A stretch of DNA of 64,000 nucleotides from Dryococelus australis (lineage: Eukaryota; Arthropoda; Insecta; Phasmatodea; Phasmatidae), in contig CM056997.1 of assembly GCA_029891345.1 (NCBI GenBank), positions 214,311,212-214,375,211 on the forward strand, read 5' to 3'. Positions 25,088 to 37,262 of the stretch are shown here, piece by piece. The translations under genes and the position numbers were made by a program. Below the pieces are notes generated by a model. The model was given only the letters and a program-made list of their open reading frames with translations, was not told where the DNA came from and ran no database searches. The first letter of the stretch is position 1; each line of letters starts with the position of its first letter.

Positions 25088-25868
25088 GTGGTCACACTGA
25101 CTTCGAGTACTAGTAACCATCCAGTGTATGTAGTTCCACATCATGAAATAGTGAAGCAGGTGCGTGCTTCAACCAAGGTCAGAGTCGTGTTCGATGCATC
25201 AGCAAATGTTGCTGATGGACCATCACTCAACAGCCAGTTACTACCTGGTCAAAACTGCAAAGGGCCATAGTAGACATTGTATTGAGCTTTCGCACATCAC
25301 CAGTTGCAGTGAGAACTGATGTGTGCAAGATATATCGTCAGATATTGATAGATCCTCAGCGTAGGAAGTACCAAAGTGTACTGGGGTATAAATATGTAAA
25401 TGATCCAGTAAGTGTGTGCGTATTAAAAACAGTGACTCATGGGCTAACATCATCAACTTTCCAAGCTTCTACGGACTCTTTAGCAGTTGCCTATGGAAGA
25501 AGGAGCTAAGTACCCATTGGTAGCACATACATTGCTCCATGATGTGTTTGTTAACAATGTAGTTATGGAACTGCAAATGCGACAGAGGCTCAAGAGCTGG
25601 GAAGGCAGTTTATTTAACTACTCAGGGCTGGTGGGTTACAGTTACATAAGTGGTGCTTCAACTTTCCTAAACTGCTTGATTTGAATTCAGGTGAAAGTTA
25701 ATCAAGGACATTCTACCATGCAAAATCAGTGAAGGTGTTGGGTTTTTGTTGGGATTCCAAGCAAGACCACTTCTCTTATCAAGTGAAGATACCAGATTTG
25801 CCAGACATCAAGAGGGGTATTTTGTCGACACTTGCTCGTCTTTATGACCCATTGGTTGGTTATCCCCA
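25088..25868 (+). pseudogene. BEL/Pao retrotransposon: reverse transcriptase remnant
   Basis: Successive segments in several frames correspond to a BEL/Pao RT. HPVYVVPHHEIVKQVRASTK and VRVVFDASANVADGPSLN give the start of the palm. AVRTDVCKIYRQILIDPQR holds the first catalytic-aspartate region in the next frame (after 25282). KVLGFCWDSKQDHFSYQVK and LSTLARLYDPLVGY (25730-25865) are the thumb/connection. A YxDD box is not evident in the stretch where it should be; instead there is DVFVNNVVMEL near 25540, which looks like a mutated version. Multiple frameshifts and stops make it inactive. Confidence 0.9.
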
Positions 25869-26324
25869 GTGATAACAGCTAGCAAAATTTTGTTGCAAAG
25901 GTTATGGACCCAAGGCCTAGGATGGGATGAGCCACAGTCAGTAAGAGTGGTGGTGCACAATAAACGAAATCATTTGAAACAGGCTCTACCCTTGGTTTCA
26001 AAAGTACATGTTACAAGTCTCATTCCATTTCATGACTCAGAGGTTCAATTTCATGGTTTCTGTGATGCCAGCAAGAAGGCTTATGCAGCAGTGATTTATG
26101 TTCGTTGTCTCGATGATGGGGACACACAATTACATATGTTGGTTGCAAAGTCTGGAGTAGAACCAGTGAAAACAGTTTCCATTCCGAAGTTCGAGCTGTG
26201 CATGACATTGCTACTCAGTAGACTATGGCAGTATGTCAAGAAGCTTTATGAGTCAAAGTTTGTGGAGTTGGTGTTTCCCAGTCGGAGAGACTCTATGGTA
26301 GTCCTTGTGTGGTTGCGATTGTAG
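25869..26324 (+). pseudogene. BEL/Pao retrotransposon: RNase H-like domain remnant
   Basis: A 151-residue open segment continues the RT connection (ITASKILLQRLWTQGLGWDE) into the RNase H-like part typical of Pao elements: FHGFCDASKKAYAAVIYVR, then VAKSGVEPVKTVSIPKFELC. The Asp of CDAS and the Glu of FELC occupy the expected catalytic positions. It ends at a stop at 26322-26324, and from 26403 another frame gives ADVASRGSLPYHLI and SWLAQTQKFWPLSE, the usual next block. Confidence 0.92.
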
Positions 26325-26402
26325 CCACAGGTTGAAAACTCTCGTATCCAACCAAGTCTAAAAAATTCAGTCTATCCCCACCCCCCGCTCCACCCTAAAT
26401 TT

Positions 26403-28060
26403 ATGGAGCCATGTGCCATCAGAGCACAATCTGGCATGGCAGATGTAGCTTCACGAGGTTCCCTTCCTTACCACTTGATAAGGGGTTCTGTTTGGTTCAC
26501 AAGGTCTAGCTGGTTAGCTCAGACTCAGAAATTTTGGCCATTAAGTGAATGTGCTGAACAAGTCTCTTTAGGAGTTGAAGCCTCCTTCAACTACTCTTCT
26601 GATAGGACACCAGACCCAGATGCAGACCTCGGAAGATCCACTAGGTTTCCTAGAGCGAATGTCCTCTCTGACGATGCTTAAACATTAACAACATGAGTTT
26701 TGAGGGCAAAGGGAGCCTTTGAGCGTTCAGCACCTCTGGTAGACAAATGCATGGCAGTCGATGAAATGGGAGAAACCTTGGAAACCTTAATCAGATTTGT
26801 GCAAGATTTCTGATTCCATGCAGAAATTGCAGCTTTGCAAAGGGGTGAAGTATGCTTCAAGCCCGCACAGCCATTGGAACCATTCCTTGATTCAGATGGA
26901 GTTGTCAGGTTGGGCGGGCGACTGCAGTGTGCACCTCTCCACACAACTGCAAACATCCGATACTCCTTCCTAAGCAGAGAAAAGTGTCTAAATTAATTGT
27001 CAGCCACTACCATGTGAACAATCTACATCCAGGGCCAGCTACTACTTTGTATTTGGTTCGCAGGGAGTACTGGATAATAACAGTTCGAGGACTCATTCTT
27101 GGTCTGCTTCACCATTGTATTTGTGTTTTAAGGCAAGTCCAAGTTCACCAATACCTATGATGGGCATGCTCCGTAGGGTCAGGATTGAACAAATAAGGCC
27201 ATTAAGATCGGGTGGAATTGACTTTGAGGGACTCCTTCCTACCACACCAGTCAGAAAATGGAAGATGGCAGATGTAAAGATTTATGTGTGTGTGTTTATT
27301 TGCATGACAGTGAAGGCAGTGGATTTAGAATTTGTAGTGGACCTTTCAGCTGCCGAATTTCTAGTGGCACTTAAAAGATGTGTGTCTCTGAGAGGAATTC
27401 CAACATTAGTGTCCTCCAACAACGACACAGTTGTTGGTGGGAGCACACAATTACTTGAAAGCTGTCTACCACCCTTTGCTCCAGGGTGACAACCGGTGGG
27501 ACATTGTTAACGAATCAGTATGACAATGTATCAAGTAGAACCTGCAAGTTCTCACCTGAAATGCGTTGTGGGCATCCAAGTGTTCACTTTTGAATAACTG
27601 GTAGTCCTACTATAGCAGGTATCAGCAGTGCTGAACTCATGGCGACTATGTGCACTCTCTACCGACCTGCAAGAGTATGACAAGCTAACACCTGCACACT
27701 TCCTAGTTGGCGAACCTCTCGGGGCATTACCAGACCATGACTTAACACAGTTACGTATGAATAGACTGGAAAGATGGGAATAGTTACCCAGTTCCAGCAA
27801 CAGATCTGGAAAAGGTGGAACTTGGAATACCTGCACACAATTCAAAAGAGGACCAAATGTACCAAGCCTGCTCCAAGCACCCAGGTTGGGCAGTTGGTTC
27901 TCCTGAAGAACTCAACCTTGCCACGCCTGAAATGGAAAACTGCTCATATACTGCAGTTCACCTAGATCAAGATGGAGTGTTTAGAGTTGTGACACTGAGA
28001 ATGCCTTCTGGGGACTTCACATGCTCAGTTAAAATGATTTGTCCAGTGCCTGTGGAGTAG
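26403..28060 (+). pseudogene. BEL/Pao retrotransposon: integrase remnant
   Basis: After the post-RNase H linker, 26870-27110 holds the zinc-binding/linker region (HNCKHPILLPKQRKVSKLI, HHVN-like HYHVNNLHPGP). At 27200-27460 the DDE core is recognisable: GGIDFEGLLP keeps the first Asp, while the usual SDNGTNF is SNNDTVVGG, so the second Asp is altered. The C-terminal part (27774-28060) spans two overlapping frames, QQIWKRWNLEYLHTIQKRTK and QDGVFRVVTLRMPSGDFT, and ends with CPVPVE and a stop at 28058-28060, the normal end of Pao pol. Frameshifts and the core mutation make it dead. Confidence 0.9.
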
Positions 28061-28078
28061 TGTTTTCACTGACATAAT

Positions 28079-28799
28079 CAGTGGCGATGCGTGCTATAAT
28101 TTCTTGTGCAAGCTACTGTGTGCAGGGGACAGTAGTGGTGTTCGTCTCCCCAATAAATGGCTAGGGGTGTCCGGGGGTCCTCCCCCGGGAAAATATGGAT
28201 TTCAAGGTGCGAAATGGTGCAAATTAAACATTTTCTCTTACGTAAATATAAATTACACAGCTTCTAAATGTATCAATATTCTTTAACACAAAATTTGCCC
28301 GAGTGAATAATTAAATAAAAACAACACGATTGGTGTTGTGCGCACGAACTTGCCCACTCATCGATCTAGTAACTGTAAACTACACGACGCCAACTGCCTG
28401 CGGCTAGGCCAGCTTCGGCTATGTCCGCTTCAGTTCGGAGAAGAAAGCACTCCCATCGTAGCTTCAAACACAAGTTAACGCAACCATAATCCCCGCCCCT
28501 CCCCGGGCTGTCTTCCTATCCTGCCGTCCCTCCGTAGTCTGGGAAACCATTGTTACCTCCTACCTGCTGGAAGCATTACTTACAGTGCTTCCAAACATCT
28601 TGGCTTTGCTAGCCAAAGAACGAGTTGTTTTCTTATAATGTACAGTATTGTTTCCTGAGTATAATGTGTACCACATGTGTGAAAAGTTACCTTAAAGTAA
28701 ATATAAGTTATAATTTAATATTTATTTTAAATATAATATTGCCAGGAAACTGTCTGGGCAAGCACTGCTTGCCTTGCCTGCCCTAACGAGATGCCACTG
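28079..28799. mobile_element. hAT-like non-autonomous TIR element
   Basis: The left end is CAGTGGCGATGCG; the right end read inward is CAGTGGCATCTCG (10 of 13 match). Flanks GACATAAT and GGCACAAT agree at 6 of 8 positions, fitting a decayed 8-bp hAT target duplication. No transposase is encoded. It starts 18 bp after the BEL/Pao stop codon, so it inserted into or next to the 3' end of that element. Confidence 0.5.
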
Positions 28800-29058
28800 G
28801 GCACAATTCATTTATGCGAATATATATGCCTGTTTTTTTACTCCCCTCTTATGTCTTATTTATGTTAAAATGAGCGAATTTCCGGTGGGCGGATTGTTGA
28901 ATATATGCAGTGTAGCATGTGACGTTTTACTGAACTACCAATTTGTACTCTACAGCAGATCACCATATTGGATGAACAAGGAGTCCTCAAAATATGGCAT
29001 CCGGTAAGATGATTACTGTATCGCATCGCTAACACATGCCAAAGTCTTGCAAGTGTAG

Positions 29059-29804
29059 TGTTACATGTAGCTGGTCCATGCCGCTGAGGGTAGAGGACAG
29101 AGAGTCATTATATGATGGCGGCAGCGCGAGCAATAGTGGCCATGTATCAGTTGCAGAAAGCGAGCCGACCCTACAATCCCCTTATCGGCGCATTCTGCTT
29201 ATCCTGGTTGTATTGATTTCTGCATTTATCTGAAGAATGCTCTGGATTACCGACCTCGTTCTCTCAGCGCGACTCGGGGTGTGTTGAACTTTCCAAATGG
29301 TAGGGTCAACACTATAAATATTGTGACAGGCCTCCAGGACGCGAGTGGAGTTGGAGTTGATGAGTGAATGAGTTGCTGTATTCCGAGCGATAGAAGAACG
29401 AGCTACGAGTGAAGTGACCAGCGGAAGGGAAGTATGCGACTGCGAGTATCAAGCAGTGAAAAACACGGCTGGCAGGCTGGACAGTTGGACCAGATGCATG
29501 AGTGAAAGATATAATAAATGATGGCAACAGATAGACTGAACACGTGCTAATAATGAGTATGAGTTAATTGACTATAACCAGCAGTGATGATTAAGAAGGA
29601 CGTTAATTAGAGTTGAAATAGTCATTAAATTTTTCTTTTCGCTCGCTGTTAAATAAAAGAGTAAAAGTGCAGACAGTTAATTTAATGCATTAAATAATTA
29701 CGGAGTGAATAAATTAGAAATAAAATTTAGTTTCTTTTATTCTTTTATTAAGACCTCTTTCCCTCAGGAATTCAGATGCGACCCTCAGGCGTCTGCATGT
29801 AACA
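29059..29804 (+). mobile_element. Solo LTR, 746 bp, sharp TGTTACATG...CATGTAACA ends
   Basis: The 9-base ends are perfect inverted complements beginning TG and ending CA, as in LTRs. Inside are a TATA box (CACTATAAATATTG near 29310) and AATAAA polyadenylation-type signals near 29655 and 29709. The flanks GTAG and GTAA could be a decayed 4-bp target duplication. No PBS or polypurine tract abuts it, so it is a solo LTR, of a family different in sequence from the gypsy LTRs here. Confidence 0.75.
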
Positions 29805-30013
29805 GTAAATTTCACGCAAACCGATTCCACTGTACGACGCAGGTACTTATACCATCTTTAGCATTAATTGTATCATTATAATTGCCTGTGGAATAAGTAC
29901 CCATTAATGCAACAAGAGGTTTTGGCAGCAACACTTGCTGGCTCTCACAAGACGAGTACTTGCAGTTCTTGAAATAGTTCTTCAATGTGTCGTTCTGCAT
30001 AAACTGAATGTGG

Positions 30014-30208
30014 TCATTGTCTTAATGTTTCATCGCGCAAAAATGACTCCGTGCAGGCAGTTATATCATGTTGACCAGCATTTTGAGATAAGGTGATAAC
30101 TCTATCGCGGAATCGGCAATGACGGCAATCAGGTGGCGATGATTCAGGACGCGGCGCCATAATCGTTGATGCCAAAGGCAGCCCTTCGTATTCGCAATTC
30201 GTCTTCAC
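30014..30208 (-). other. Short open segment of unknown origin
   Basis: A 64-residue minus-strand frame (MAPRPESSPPDCRHCRFRDR) follows an acceptor-like TCTGTCTATAG, and another open segment (29812-30000) lies directly downstream in a different frame. The composition is not obviously repeat-derived. No family recognised. Confidence 0.2.
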
Positions 30209-30299
30209 TCTATAGACAGAGAGAATGCATCTAAATCGATGTTAACTTCTCAATGTCTGAAGATCATTTAAGGTATCAGCATACATCACAGCTCAATAC

Positions 30300-30860
30300 A
30301 TACATGTATTTTCCCCTAACTCGGAAAGACTAACAAGATATGTCGGGTAGAAAATTAAAAATTTTTTATCTTGCAATTTTCGACTTTGAACTCAGATCCT
30401 TGTGCCGTGCTTAACAGTTACAGATTGCTCAAAACTTTGTATCAGATGCGCATGAATACCTAACAGTGAGAAATTAATGAACGAGTATCGCTAAAAGGCT
30501 TCCGAAACTCGGGTCATTAATAGAATTGCAAATCTCTTATTACACTCTGATTACTGTACCTGTCCGATGCTAAAACTTGCATTTCGCCTTTATTGCACAT
30601 TCGTGAAAAATTCTCCGATCACTCAAAAAAAGCCGTCCGATTTTTTCTAAGCCAGAGAGAAATTATTATTTTTAATGCTTTCTGGTTACGAACTGAGGAC
30701 CCTACTTCTGGATCACCCGATGTATATTGCTCAAAACTCTGTATCAGTTGCGCATGAATACTAAACAGGCAGTACCGCACGAACTGCGCTAGTAAGCTTC
30801 GAAAACTCGTGCTTGTAATCGAACCGCGAAACTCTTATATCTCTATACCAGTTTCCATTT
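30300..30860. repeat. Diverged tandem duplication, about 302-bp period
   Basis: ATTGCTCAAAACTTTGTATC near 30425 and ATTGCTCAAAACTCTGTATC near 30727 start long similar stretches, each followed by GCGCATGAATAC and GCTTC-GAAACTCG. Two copies are recognisable. Confidence 0.75.
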
Positions 30861-33800
30861 TAATTACATTGCCCCCGTAGTCCCATATGTACACTAGAGA
30901 ATATGGTTTATAACTGTTTGCTAGGATTCAACGTACTGTACGCGTCAGTCAGTTTTCATTCCTTATCGGCTCTCATGTGTTGAGGTTTGTGATACTCTAC
31001 AGCAGAACGTTTGTTACTGGTCGGCAAAGTACTTAGTCGAGTCAGAAAATTCATCATATAATCATAAAATGGTAATATAACTTAGTGTTATGGACAATAT
31101 GTTGGATCAAAATTTCTTTATAAATTTTTCCAGTTTCATTAAGAATAGGGCCTATTGAATCCTAGTATACCAGTAAAGTTTTTTTCCCCGGCAAAATTCA
31201 GATGCCCGGTTTTACATCTGGTCGCTAACATCATTTTGCGGAAAATATCTGGTCTCTAAAATCATTTTGTAGAAAGTTCGGCTGGCATCCGACAAATGGG
31301 CAAATGGGCAAATGGACTCCTATTTAGTAGACGGTGTGCTGGCATATTGTTGGCAAGTGAAACCGTATTCTTGGCACGCGCGATCTGCGCTCGCAGCCCA
31401 AGTTCGGGATTTCCACTTTCGTAAGCTTGACTCTACCCAGGTTAGTAAGCTAACTATTTATTAACAGTTTGGTAAATAACATTTTTCCCGCCAGGTGGCA
31501 CTGGTGTCGCAGGTGTACCAGGGTAAACAAACGAGATATTTGCAATGTTTAATAACCTAAATATTATTGCGCAAAATCGTGAGATTAGTGTAGAAAATTT
31601 TACGAAAAGTCTACATGTTCAATATTCAGTCGTGAAACCGGGTTAAGCGAAACGCTGGCTCACACAATTACTTAATTAAATTGTAACAATTGAATTGAAA
31701 AAAAAATCCTTTCCGTCACCCCTAAATTTAATTCACTCTTAGATTTTCTACATTTTTACACTAAAAGAACTTGTTTGTGAACTCTCAGTGTTGAACACAT
31801 TTGTATTTCTACTGTTTAGCACACTCTTGTAAAACACATTGCAGGGTGTGAATATACTCAATATTCTGGCTTGGGAAATTATATATCACAGTTCGGGCCA
31901 AACACATACTCCTACCCGGTAATGAATAGAATATCTCCGTTTACCGCCAGATATAAAGCCAGCTCCCTGGAGCAGCGACACACCTAGCTGGGGATATGTA
32001 CCTTTTACTAACTCTGCAGTAAGGAAGTTCTTCCCAACACGAGTAAAATAAACCTCAGCTTGACTGTTCTTCGCGCCCCGACCTTGAAAGCGGCCTCCCC
32101 TTGGGGACAGGGAGCGTCATAACAACTCGCTGGCCTTGTTGGTGGACAATGGCGTTGAAAACTCGCCCCCATCCTCCAGGGTCCTCACAAATATCGACCT
32201 AAATTTCTGAACCTGCGTGAGAAGTTTGCTTTCCACCCCCCGCGCGGCGCCATGTTGGACGTAACTTTCATTTCCTCAGGTTCTAGAGCGGCAAAGGGGT
32301 GGAGAGTGGGTGAGGGTGGGCTGGAGACACTCCAGTCGATTCGAGTCGCTTTGCTCGAACATTCTTCTCATGTCAAAGTAAAACATCATTCACACCAAGC
32401 AACACCGGCCCGGCTCTAAACCTGGAGAGCAAAACATCACAACTGGAAATTTACGCACGCTCAGCTTAAAAAGAATTCAGTCACCACATCATTTCCTTTA
32501 GGGTCATTGTTTTCAGCAAATCGCTGCAAAGGAACACTTTGACACATTTCCCTTTTTTTTTTATTACACGTCTCGTAAATTGAACCCCCCCCCCCCCCCC
32601 ATCGTATTTTTAACTATAATTTTGAAAATTAAACAAGGGCTCAAAATCAGCGAACTTGACGGAGTCAAAGAAATCCCATTTATTATTTCAGGAAAGACTG
32701 AAATTATTTTATTTGGTGTGTTTGGGTTTACAGTGAATAACAATGCTCAGGTTGCCAACTTTCAATGTCTTCCACCAGCTGTCAGTGAGATAGTAGCTTA
32801 TCAAACCATCCTTCTAACCTATCTTAAAACTAAGAGGAGAGTCAGCGGTCCTAGGTAGTGATGGGACCTGAGCTGAGACTCAAACACATAGCCACGCAGG
32901 AAATACTAACTACAAGGGCACATGCTCGCAGCTTTGCTGGGATTGGGCAAACATGGCCACGATTGGATCCATGGTTACCTCTCATGCTAACCTAAAGCGA
33001 ACTACAAAGAGCGGGGGAAATACCGGCATACGCATCGTAAAAACCCCTCGACAAAAAATTGCACAATTGCATGCAAATTATGAAGTAGTGAAAGATCTAT
33101 ACTAGAAGAGCGGATGGGAAAGGATCATCTTTATTGAAAGGGTGTTTGAAATACTAGAAGAGAAAGATTGGCCAGGAGGGCTGTGTTCTTTTTATGATCA
33201 CGCTGGATCTTATGTTGCAACTGGGGGAGTGGGCGGTACCAGCCCTCCTGGTAGAGTGGAGAATGCGTAGTTGGGCATGTCACGTCCCTTATTAACCCAT
33301 TCCGCACAGGAAAGTCGTATTTGACCAGCACTGTGCACTGGAAGTATCAGTGATCAGTGATCTATACTGTAACTAGCTGATCCCTATGGACATCTGTCTT
33401 CTGCGAAAACAGTTACACGTGGGTTAACATTTCAATCTCCTAAGTGCACAAGCGCTGTTCTGTTCGCCTTTGGTTTGGTTACTAGACGCGGGTCTTTGTG
33501 AAGGGTTGCCAACTTTCCCAGATTTGCCAAAAGGAACATTTCCGACAACTCGTCACTTACCTGATTCCAATAAAATGATCACAGAAAATTATTTTGAAGG
33601 AAAAAAAAAAAACGGTTTTTAAAAACCATTTTTAATTTACACAAATCGGTAGCGCACACCAGTCAATACTTTCTCTAAATATATAAAACTGCAAAATATT
33701 AACTGCATGTATAATATTCATAGCTAGCAATTGTCATTTCAGACAGTAGTTTTTCATAAATTTGTAATCACACAGAATATTCTTCCACTGCGTTAGATCA

Positions 33801-34603
33801 TCAACGTAAGTGCGCTTGGAATCGGTAAGTGGTGAATTATTGACGATTTGTTTGTTAATTACTCATTTATTTCAGAAGAAATCTGATATAGGCTACGGGA
33901 AGTATGACATCTCGTCCTATGACCACTCGAGAGTAATTCTTTCAGCCTCAGGATACGGGGAGAACCGTACAATACGGGGCAGTAGACAAACCTATCTTTG
34001 TGACTGATGTCTTTGCGTTTGACTGAGCAGAGGCACCTAAGAAGCGTTTGAATTGAAGCCAGTCACGAAAGTGGCTCTGAGTTATAAGTATTTGCAATAC
34101 AACTAGACAGGAAGGAACTTCTTTCGCGATACTCGAGTGTCACTACTGAGAATTAATGCGTGTTAGGTGGGGTCTATTAATTACACAGGAAACGCAAACA
34201 CCGAAGAAATGCGAAGACGTAAAAAGTCGAACGTTGGTGATTCAAAGAAACCGTTTATAAATTACGCAGGATGCAACGGAAAAGTTGGCCATCTATCAAC
34301 TTCTTATGGTTTTTGCTTGCGTTTTTCCCTTTCTAGATAGCAGTGATGGATTTAAAAATTATTTCACACTCGTGCAGATGGCTATCATTTCCACTTTTAG
34401 TTAGTTTTCTTTTCTTTTTTCAATATTTCTATTTGCTTTTACAATAATTAACTTTCAGACGTTAAATAACAAATAGCGTAATTACATATTCAAATATGTA
34501 AGTATCTTTGGCTTGGTAATAAAATTAAATATATTTCATTAAACGAGTTATTCGAGTATTTAAAAACTAAATGTCTTTAAGTTAACAAAGCTGCAAATGT
34601 AAA
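30861..34603. other. No convincing gene
   Basis: Includes a poly-C run at 32583, GGGCAAATGG triplication near 31310, and a GTAAGT...TTATTTCAG pair at 33823-33872 that could be chance. Short ORFs have no family signal. Confidence 0.5.
31850..32130 (+). mobile_element. Possible LTR fragment
   Basis: The stretch has promoter/terminator features seen in LTRs (GCCAGATATAAAGCC near 31946, GTAAAATAAACCTC near 32044) and ends GGGAGCGTCATAACA at 32124. A matching partner or clear 5' edge was not found. It could instead be unrelated unique sequence. Confidence 0.3.
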
Positions 34604-34667
34604 ATATATATATATATATATCCTAAACGAATATGTGCGTGGGCATGTATGTGTGCGTGTGTGTGAA

Positions 34668-34705
<38 letters not shown>

Positions 34706-34740
34706 GGGGGGGGGGGAGAGAGTGAGGAAAGGGGTGGGGG
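34604..34740. repeat. Compound simple repeat: (TA)n, (GT)n, (GA)n, poly-G
   Basis: Short TA run, GTGTGCGTGTGTG, a GAGAGA/AAAGAGA tract and a G run near 34705-34715. Confidence 0.95.
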
Positions 34741-34926
34741 GATATAATTACTCAAAAGCATTAGTGAAATATATATTTTTCTCTTGTTTTGTGTTTTCAT
34801 TTTACATGGATGGTGACGTCTTGCACCCTGCGTTGTTTACAGAAGATCGTTCGTTATCTCCCTGCGTTGTTTACAGAAGATCGTTATCTCCCGGAGTTGC
34901 GTCCTTACGTTCTTACGTTTGTTGCG

Positions 34927-35050
34927 TAATTTAGATCTTGTTGCAGATTTAGATCTTGTTGCAGATTTAGATCTTGTTGCAGATTTAGATCTTGTTGCAG
35001 ATTTAGATCTTTTTGCAGATTTAGATCTTGTTGCAGATTTAGATCCTTTA
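34927..35050. repeat. 18-bp minisatellite, about 7 copies
   Basis: The unit is GATTTAGATCTTGTTGCA with one variant (CTTTTTGCA). It produces an artificial SKSATR repeat in a minus-strand ORF. Confidence 0.95.
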
Positions 35051-35194
35051 GATTTGTAGCATGGGAGGGAGACCTGCTTCATAAATATTTCAGGAAACAA
35101 TATTTAATTAATCAAAATAAAGCCAGTAATTCAAACAATTGTGACTATTTCATTTAAGACTTGAAACATTCACAGGAAATTCTTATGGCAATGC

Positions 35195-35265
35195 GTGTGT
35201 GTGTGTGTGTGTGTGTGTGTGCATGTGGGTGGGGGAAGGTTAGGGGGGGGGGGGGGAGTTTCCAC
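35195..35265. repeat. (TG)n followed by G-rich tract
   Basis: A pure TG run ends near 35221 and a run of G near 35245 follows. Confidence 0.95.
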
Positions 35266-35558
35266 ATCCCTTGTGGCACCTTCTCCTTTCTGGATCCAAC
35301 CTTGAATTTTCGTCGGTGAGGCACTGGTTTTCTACGTAGAAATTCCATAGCTAGTGCTGTACTCCAAAACACTAATGCGTCATGTTATGGATCAGCTACA
35401 CCCACGGTGCATAAATTACTTGTTTTCGCGTCACAATCACGGATTCACAGGAATTACTGTCAATGTACGTTTATAGAAAATTTACATTTTACGAGTTGTT
35501 TAATATTTTTGTGCGTAATTTTCATTGTGTGTTATCTGCTTGTTGTAAGAATTCGTGA

Positions 35559-35560
<2 letters not shown>

Positions 35561-35618
<58 letters not shown>
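35561..35618. repeat. (TA)n microsatellite
   Basis: Pure AT dinucleotide run of about 58 bases or more. Confidence 0.97.
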
Positions 35619-35623
<5 letters not shown>

Positions 35624-35889
35624 GTAAGTTCTCTACAGCCAAGGGCACGAGTGACGTGACATTTCCACATCCTGCACTATAAGTTTTATTTTCAGGTATT
35701 TTTATCAGTTTTGTAGCTTCATTCTGCCATTTTCTGAACACTCGCGGAATGTCCGTAAACAAACCGAAGCAACTTAAGAACATGTGATTAATTAATCGAT
35801 TCTTTCGTACACTGTAAACAATATACGGTAAACTTACTAAACGGTAATTAATGTTTTTAACATATACACAGTACACATCAAGCTGCAAA

Positions 35890-36030
35890 CATAGGAATAT
35901 TTGGCGTCGCTACTATGCAAAGTTTGTAACTTCCAAATACATTTGACTGATTCCTGAGCTAGCGTAAGAACGCTACAATCAACGTATAGAGGCAAATAAT
36001 ACAATTCCTGCTTTCTCGCTAAGACACGGC
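35890..36030. repeat. Dispersed repeat R1, copy 2
   Basis: GGCGTCGCTACTATGCAAAG, ATTCCTGAGCTAGCG and GAACGCTACAATCAACG match copy 1 at 20465 in the same order. Confidence 0.5.
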
Positions 36031-36844
36031 AATTTTCCGAATAATTTCTTAAGAGTGTTTATGCGTTGCAATTTGCGAAACGAATGCGGGTGTTTGAAAT
36101 GGTATCCACTTCACTACGAAGGGATCAAGGGAACGTGGTTAATCTAGGATACTGATAGTATCGAGGGTCAAGTTCAAGCGAACGGGGCCATGTAGCAGTG
36201 AATCCGGACACAGCCCAGCAAGTGAATGGTGAACGGCGTCCGGAGATATCGCTAGACAACAACGCCATTTTGTTAGCGTGTGCGGCTGGGGTTAGGGTAA
36301 TACAGTATGTGACTGTTTTACCTCTGTTATTGTATGTACTCAATAATCTTAATGTGCTGTTTCCCTCGTGCGAATTCTGCTTGGAGGGCAATTACAAGGG
36401 CAGATGACGTATCGAGAATAGAAACTCTAATGAAAAGGGTATTTGGGCGGACGATCAGCGATCTCCGGGTCCGGGAAGCGAGAGTTCTTCGAGGAATGCT
36501 AAAAGGTAAAACTTGTTCCCTGGAAACGGCAGGCGCGTAATTTCCCCCTCCCTGCACAATCTCGTCGTGTTTTAAGCCGCTACCTGCCGCTCGCAATGAA
36601 GAAGCCGGCGCCCGCGCGGGCCCGCCGTCTAGACTGAGACACAGCCTACTAGGCGCCTCACGCCTACCAGCTGGGACGCCACGGAGATGAAGAACGTGTT
36701 CACTAACGCCAGTCGCCTGGGGCGTATTACAACTCGTGAGGGATACAGGTCACAACAACATTAAATAAACTAAATTGAACTGCCTCACTTATTTACAATG
36801 TTACGAAAAAACAAACATTAATTATTTACAACATTAAACTAGAG

Positions 36845-37262
36845 ACTATTCCCGGTAAACTGAGCACTTTTGAAAGCCCTGCGTAATATATAGGCACTGT
36901 ATACATATTGTGTAGCCTTCCGCCAAACGTAGAATCAACAATACCTTGGGCCATCTCACTTTATTCATGCGTCACTCTAGGTAAACTATGAAATTATTAA
37001 GAAAGTAAATACGTTACAGATTTGCTCATTCTTATATTTACATGTATTAAAAAATGCAGGAAAAAATCACTGCAGTATTAAGGAATGTTAACCTTATACC
37101 TTTAGTTCAACGTTAAGACATGGAACTACATTCCCTCCGTCGCTTCGTTGCCAACTTTACAGTGTGCATGCCACTCAATGCGGCTGCTAAAATACACGCA
37201 AGTAAGGGCAGTGACATTTTTGAAAGTTGATTTTAAAAGTGGCCACTTTACCGTGAACTGCC
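36845..37262. mobile_element. MITE family M1, long form (copy 1)
   Basis: The same terminal repeats (CCCGGTAAACTGAGCACTTT at left, GGCCACTTTACCGTGAACTG at right) enclose a longer interior of about 360 bases. Interior blocks such as GGGCCATCTCACTTTATTCA recur in the copy at 41982. Confidence 0.72.

Noticed and set aside
33810..34007. Small exon pair around an intron-like GTAAGT...TTTCAG segment
   Set aside because: The putative intron is only about 50 bases and the flanking translation has no coding character.
34582..34800. Ser/Leu-rich ORF
   Set aside because: It is a translation of (GA)n/(TC)n simple sequence.
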